From Candidatus Aminicenantota bacterium (GTDB taxonomy: Bacteria; Acidobacteriota; Aminicenantia; Aminicenantales; JAFGBC01), in assembly GCA_016933355.1 (NCBI GenBank), contig JAFGBC010000185.1:1-10648 (forward strand): a stretch of DNA of 10,648 bases, given 5' to 3'. Positions 7,063 to 10,648 of the stretch are shown here, piece by piece. The notes beneath the pieces were generated by a model. It was not told the origin of the DNA. It saw nothing but the letters and a program-made list of their open reading frames with translations, and ran no database searches. Position 1 is the stretch's first letter; every line of letters starts with the position of its first letter. The translations under genes were made by a program, and so were the position numbers.

Positions 7063-7091
7063 TTGACTAAAGCCTACTGAATATGTAGGCT
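7063..7091 (+). promoter_or_regulatory. Candidate promoter of the 7152 gene
   Basis: TTGACT (7063-7068, 5/6) and, after 17 bases, TAGGCT (7086-7091, 3/6). An alternative -10, TATCAT at 7091-7096 (5/6), would give a 22-base spacer. Predicted start is near 7098-7103, about 50 bases before the ATG at 7152. A dyad covers the spacer and -10. Confidence 0.4.
7071..7091. repeat. Perfect 7-bp inverted repeat overlapping the promoter (operator-like)
   Basis: AGCCTAC, a 7-base spacer TGAATAT, then GTAGGCT: a perfect dyad centred at 7081, between the -35 and -10 elements upstream of the 7152 gene and 34 bases after the pgsW stop. No T-run follows, so it is a poor intrinsic terminator. Its placement fits a repressor or activator operator better. 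Confidence 0.6.
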
Positions 7092-7151
7092 ATCATCCGA
7101 AGGAATTTGACGGAATCGTCCGCGCGTTAGGCGCTGGAGAGGGAGGTTGTT

Positions 7152-8456
7152 ATGAGAGAAAGCCTTTTCGCGATCTTCACGGTCCTGGCGGTCGTCGCCG
7201 CGGGCGCATCGGAGGCGGCCCAGTCGCGAACGACCGAATACCACAAGAAGAGTTTGAAGATCACGAAGGAAACGCCTCTCAACATCAAGCTTCCGGACGG
7301 CCTGTTCGTGACCGGGACGGTCAAGGGGCCGAACGGCGCGGCCGTCAAGGACGCGGCCGTCTTTGTCGGAAACGCGACGGAAGGCTTCGGCGGATTGGGC
7401 GGCGTCACAAACGCCGCGGGCGGCTTCTCGATCCCCGTCCAGCCCGGCCGGAAGCTGGTGACCGTCACCCCGCCGTCCGGTCCGTCGCCGAGCCCGGCCT
7501 CCTTCTCGCGCCTGCTGCCCAAGACGCTGGGCGAGTTGACCGTGAGCGGCGACACGGCAGTCGGCGTGGTCAGCCTGGCCAACGGGTTCATCCTGAGCGG
7601 AAGGATCGACCCTCCGGCGGGGAGCGGGACGCTCCTCATGTTCTCGCCGTTCATGGAGATCTTCCCCGTCAAGAGCCTGGCCCTCGTCCGGGTCGCCCAG
7701 GTCAGCGGGACGAACCCGCTCATCTCCAATCTCTACGCCGCGGCCTTGCCGGCCGGCACCTATCGGCTGCTGACGCGGGCGACGGGGAGCAACATGCTGG
7801 GCCAGAGCGTCCAGATGCTCCCCCGGGTCGATAAAGTCAAGGTCACGAAGGACACGGTCAAGAACATCGTCATGCCAAGCGGCGGCTACAGCCTGTCGGG
7901 GACGGTCAAGGACGCCGCGGGCAAAGCGCTGGACGGCGCTCTTTACGCGATCCCCAAGAGCGGCGCGCTCAAGGGCTGGGACATCCAGGCCATGCCCGTC
8001 GTCAAGGGCAGTTTCGGCATCATCCCCGTGTTGAATGTGAAGAACGCGTTTCTCCCCGCGGGCCCCTATCTGCTCCTGTTCGTCCCGACCGGACACCTGA
8101 TGAATACCTACACCGGCAAGGCCACCGTCACCAGCTACGACTTGACGATGCCGGCCGCGGCTAAAACCCTGGCCTTGGTCGCCAAGAACGGATTCGTGGT
8201 GTCGGGAAAGGTGACCGACGCCCGGGGAAAGACGGCCAAAGCGGCGATCGTGGCTTTCAAGCCGATGGCGCCGTTGAACGTCGATATGCTCGGGCTGAAT
8301 TTCATGTTGGCCGCAACGAACGCCAAAGGGATATTCCGCTTCTGCCTCCCCGCCGACACGTTCAACCTTTACGCGTTTCCGAGCACGACGCCCGCGACGG
8401 CCCTGAAACCCGACGAGGTCTTCAGGCGGCTTATCCTGAGCGCGACCGGGGAATAG
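7152..8456 (+). CDS. Secreted protein of four carboxypeptidase-regulatory-like/Ig-like modules
   Basis: A 434-residue protein whose ATG is preceded by GGGAGG (7141-7146) at 5 bases. Residues 1-23 are a signal peptide (RESLFAIFTVLAVVAAGASEA, cut near AAQ). The mature part contains four related modules, each opening with a strand of the form G-F/L/Y-x-[VL]-[ST]-G-x-[VI]: DGLFVTGTV (49-57), NGFILSGRI (144-152), GGYSLSGTV (244-252) and NGFVVSGKV (346-354). Three of these are followed by a D/N-x-x-G-x-x-[VLA] turn (e.g. KDAAGKALDGALYAIP, 253-268), as in carboxypeptidase-regulatory-like or prealbumin-like beta-sandwich domains. The ~100-residue spacing points to tandem duplication. Such domains usually serve as adhesive or structural modules outside the cytoplasm. 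No catalytic domain, anchor helix, LPxTG or sorting signal is visible, so the protein is probably periplasmic or released. No substrate can be proposed. Confidence 0.85.
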   Translation: MRESLFAIFTVLAVVAAGASEAAQSRTTEYHKKSLKITKETPLNIKLPDGLFVTGTVKGPNGAAVKDAAVFVGNATEGFGGLGGVTNAAGGFSIPVQPGRKLVTVTPPSGPSPSPASFSRLLPKTLGELTVSGDTAVGVVSLANGFILSGRIDPPAGSGTLLMFSPFMEIFPVKSLALVRVAQVSGTNPLISNLYAAALPAGTYRLLTRATGSNMLGQSVQMLPRVDKVKVTKDTVKNIVMPSGGYSLSGTVKDAAGKALDGALYAIPKSGALKGWDIQAMPVVKGSFGIIPVLNVKNAFLPAGPYLLLFVPTGHLMNTYTGKATVTSYDLTMPAAAKTLALVAKNGFVVSGKVTDARGKTAKAAIVAFKPMAPLNVDMLGLNFMLAATNAKGIFRFCLPADTFNLYAFPSTTPATALKPDEVFRRLILSATGE

Positions 8457-8486
8457 CCGTCGATCCCGGAGGCCCTGCAGGCCGGC

Positions 8487-8518
8487 GCCCGACGTTTCAT
8501 CAGTATTGAACATCGGGC
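8487..8518 (+). terminator. Imperfect long hairpin, candidate terminator after the 7152 gene
   Basis: GCCCGA (8487-8492) pairs with TCGGGC (8513-8518). After a C-A mismatch, GTT pairs with AAC, then one bulged T, then CA/TG, closing a 7-base loop. This gives about 11 pairs. AACTTTATCC follows, a weak T-rich tail. Located 30 bases after the stop codon, it fits a weak intrinsic terminator; an operator for the next gene is the alternative. Confidence 0.4.
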
Positions 8519-8540
8519 AACTTTATCCTCCCCGACGGCG

Positions 8541-8546
8541 TATTAT
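8541..8546 (+). promoter_or_regulatory. Possible -10 element upstream of the DUF5916 gene
   Basis: TATTAT (5/6 match to TATAAT) lies 77 bases before the ATG at 8624, in a locally AT-richer stretch. No convincing -35 is found at 16-18 bases, so the site is only tentative. An activator-dependent promoter would also fit. Confidence 0.25.
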
Positions 8547-8623
8547 GAGTGAGGCGAATGGATATATCAATTTGCGCACGGCCGATCCTTTCGTCTACGA
8601 ACACGAAAACCGAAGGAGCTCGC

Positions 8624-10648
8624 ATGAAGTTCAAAGCGATCCTGTCCGTGATGATCTTGGCCGTTCTGCTGGCCTTTGCGCCGCCGGCCGCGGGCCGGGC
8701 GCAGGACCAACCCGCCAAATATCCCCCGCCCCAATCCCTGACCCTGACGCCCGCAGCGTCGCCCATCCGAATCGACGGGCGCCTGGACGAGCCGGCCTGG
8801 GAGCGCGCCGGGAAGCTGGACCGCTTCTACGAATGGCAGCCCGGCGACAACAGCGAGCCGCCGGTCAAGACCGAGTGCCTGGTGACCTACGACGAAAGCC
8901 GGATCTACATCGCCTTCCGCTGCTTCGACCCCGAGCCGGCCCTGATCCGGGCCCATCTGATGGACCGGGACGCCACGGACACCCTCATCCAGGACGATCA
9001 CGTCCTGTTCATGCTGGACACGTTCAACGACGAGCGCCGGGGTTTCCAGTTCCGCGTCAACCCCCTGGGGGTGCAGGCCGACGCGGCCTTTAGCGAGCTC
9101 GAGGGCTTCGAGGATTTTTCCTGGGACGCGATCTGGGAGTCGGCCGGCTCAATCGCGGACTTCGGCTATGCCGTCGAGGTCGCCGTCCCTTTCAACCAGC
9201 TCCGCTTCCCCAAGACGAGCGGACGTCAGACCTGGGGCTTCGAGGCCGGGCGCTCCTATCCCCGCAACGTCCGCCACCGCATGAGCTCCCACGTCCGCGA
9301 CCGCGACCGCAACTGCCTGCTCTGCCAATTCAATAAAATCACGGGCTTCGAGGGCATCACGCCCGGCCGCAACATGCAGTTCACGCCGACCCTGACCGTG
9401 GACAGGAGCGACGCGCGCAGGGATTTCCCGTCGGGGCCGATGGAGGCCGGCCCGACCGGGGCCGACGCCGGGCTGACGGCGCGCTGGGGCATCACGCCGA
9501 ACCTGATGCTCAACGCGACGCTCAACCCGGACTTTTCCCAAATCGAGGCCGATGTCGCCCAGCTCGACGTCAACACCCGCTTCGCCCTCTTCTACCCCGA
9601 GAAACGGCCGTTCTTTCTCGAAGGGGCCGATTTCTTCATGACGCCCATCCAGGCCGTCTTCACCCGGACGGTGGCCGATCCGCTCTGGGGTACCAAGGTC
9701 ACGGGCAAGGTCGGCCGCAGCGCGGTCGGGTTCTTCGCCGCCCGCGACCGGATCAACAACCTCCTCTTCCCCTCCAACCAGGGGTCGGGGGCGGCCTCGC
9801 TCGACAATGAGGTGATGAGCGGCGTCTTCCGCTACCGCTACGACTTGGGCCGCGGCTCGACGCTAGGCGCCCTCTACGCCGGCCGCGACGGAGACGGCTA
9901 TCGGAACCACGCCGGGGGCGTGGACGGCTTCCTGCGGCTGGGGGAGAGCGACATGGTCATCTTCCAGTTCCTCCGCTCGGACACCCGCTACCCGTTCTCC
10001 CTGGCCGTCCAACAAGGCCAGTCAACGGACGCCTTCGCGGGCAACGCCCTGTTGGCCCAGTATGTCCATCAGACGCGGAACTGGCTCGTTGCCGCTTCCT
10101 ACCAGGACCTCGACCCCGGCTTCCGGGCCGACTCGGGTTTCCTGCCCCGGGTCGACACGCGGCAGGTCGACCTCGAGACCCATTTATTCTTTTACGGCAA
10201 GCGCGGGGGCGGGAGGCGCGGCGAATGGTTCGACCAGCTCCAGTTCTGGGTCCGTGCCTACCGGGTCGAGGACCATTCCGGGCGCCTGACGGATTCGCGG
10301 GTCGCGCTGGGCGGCCTCTACCAAGGCCCCTGGCAGTCCGTGCTCCAGCTCGTCGGGCGCTGGAACCAGGAGTACTATGCGGGAACGCTCTACGATACGA
10401 GCGACGTCGTCCTGGCGGCCATGCTCAAGCCGGGGTCGGGGGTGAGCTTCGGGCTCGAAGGTCAGCTGGCTAAGGCGATCGACTACGCCAATACCCGGGA
10501 CGCCGTTGCCCTACGCGTCGGCCCGACTGCCGAGTTCGGCCTTGGGCGCCACGTCAACTTCAACGCGTCCTACTGGCTGGAGCGCCTCTCGCGCGACGAG
10601 GGCCGGATCTACACGGCCAACCTGCTCCAAGGCCGGCTCATCTACAAC
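8624..10648 (+). CDS. CBM9-like and DUF5916 outer-membrane protein (3' end beyond window)
   Basis: The frame runs uninterrupted from ATG 8624 (AAGGAG at 8613-8618, 5-base spacer) to the window edge: 675 codons, no stop, so the C-terminus is missing. Residues 1-27 are a signal peptide (KFKAILSVMILAVLLAFA, cut near GRAQD). Residues ~38-240 match the family 9 carbohydrate-binding-like fold: SPIRIDGRLDEPAWERAGKL (46-65), VTYDESRIYIAFRCFDPEP (88-106), DDHVLFMLDTFNDERRGFQF (124-143) and YAVEVAVPFNQLRF (182-195). From ~255 comes the DUF5916 region with its hallmark NPDFSQIEADVAQLDVNTRF (301-320), then FYPEKRPFFLEGADFF (323-338) and GTKVTGKVGRSAVGFFAARD. The rest shows alternating, aromatic-rich beta-strand sequence, consistent with an outer-membrane barrel. 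Full-length relatives are, from memory, about 700-850 residues, so most of the gene is here. Function of the family is unproven; uptake or binding of polymers is a common guess. A C231xxC234 pair lies between the two domains. Confidence 0.93.
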   Translation, partial: MKFKAILSVMILAVLLAFAPPAAGRAQDQPAKYPPPQSLTLTPAASPIRIDGRLDEPAWERAGKLDRFYEWQPGDNSEPPVKTECLVTYDESRIYIAFRCFDPEPALIRAHLMDRDATDTLIQDDHVLFMLDTFNDERRGFQFRVNPLGVQADAAFSELEGFEDFSWDAIWESAGSIADFGYAVEVAVPFNQLRFPKTSGRQTWGFEAGRSYPRNVRHRMSSHVRDRDRNCLLCQFNKITGFEGITPGRNMQFTPTLTVDRSDARRDFPSGPMEAGPTGADAGLTARWGITPNLMLNATLNPDFSQIEADVAQLDVNTRFALFYPEKRPFFLEGADFFMTPIQAVFTRTVADPLWGTKVTGKVGRSAVGFFAARDRINNLLFPSNQGSGAASLDNEVMSGVFRYRYDLGRGSTLGALYAGRDGDGYRNHAGGVDGFLRLGESDMVIFQFLRSDTRYPFSLAVQQGQSTDAFAGNALLAQYVHQTRNWLVAASYQDLDPGFRADSGFLPRVDTRQVDLETHLFFYGKRGGGRRGEWFDQLQFWVRAYRVEDHSGRLTDSRVALGGLYQGPWQSVLQLVGRWNQEYYAGTLYDTSDVVLAAMLKPGSGVSFGLEGQLAKAIDYANTRDAVALRVGPTAEFGLGRHVNFNASYWLERLSRDEGRIYTANLLQGRLIYN

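Noticed and set aside
7074..8513. 479-codon open frame on the - strand opposite the secreted-repeat gene
   Set aside because: Its product is low-complexity Arg/Gly/Asp/Glu-rich sequence without a domain. The + strand gene has a signal peptide, a ribosome binding site and internal repeats.
8506..9093. 195-codon + frame starting MNIGQLY just upstream of the DUF5916 gene
   Set aside because: It overlaps the true gene in another frame, has no ribosome binding site match to a plausible product, and turns into Pro/Arg-rich shadow.

Overview
This GC-rich window carries six genes with interpretable content plus the tail of a seventh. The organism looks like a diderm bacterium, most likely of the Acidobacteriota / Candidatus Aminicenantes type. 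That is an inference from three things: a Pkn-type Ser/Thr kinase fused to a TolB-like domain and TPRs, a CBM9-like/DUF5916 outer-membrane protein, and a small secreted beta-barrel ending in Phe. No rRNA, tRNA, CRISPR array or mobile element is visible, and gene packing is that of an ordinary chromosome.

Layout. Positions 1-200 (+) are the last ~65 codons of a gene starting outside the window, possibly a flavodoxin/FMN-reductase-like protein. Convergent to it, 268-3411 (-) encodes a 1047-residue membrane Ser/Thr protein kinase (zinc ribbon, kinase, one membrane helix, TolB/FlgO-like region, TPR array). A 239-base divergent intergenic region holds back-to-back sigma70-type promoters. From 3651 everything is on the + strand: a 190-residue secreted beta-barrel protein (3651-4223); a three-gene poly-gamma-glutamate cassette, pgsB (4345-5523), pgsC (5513-5953) and a PgsW-type 'poly-gamma-glutamate system protein' (5963-7036); a secreted protein built of four ~100-residue regulatory-like/Ig-like modules (7152-8456); and the first 675 codons of a CBM9-like + DUF5916 outer-membrane protein (8624 to the window end).

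How the genes may work together. PgsB is the cytoplasmic ATP-dependent glutamate ligase, PgsC its small membrane partner, and PgsW a membrane-anchored protein of unknown biochemical role. The usual PgsA/CapA and the CapD-type transpeptidase are absent here. The beta-barrel gene just upstream and co-oriented could be an outer-membrane partner, but only adjacency supports this. The kinase and the last two secreted proteins appear to be separate transcription units.

The points most worth a second look are the PgsA-less pgsBC-pgsW operon, a perfect 7-bp dyad inside the promoter of the 7152 gene, the start-codon conflict of pgsB, and the internal repeat structure of the 434-residue secreted protein.
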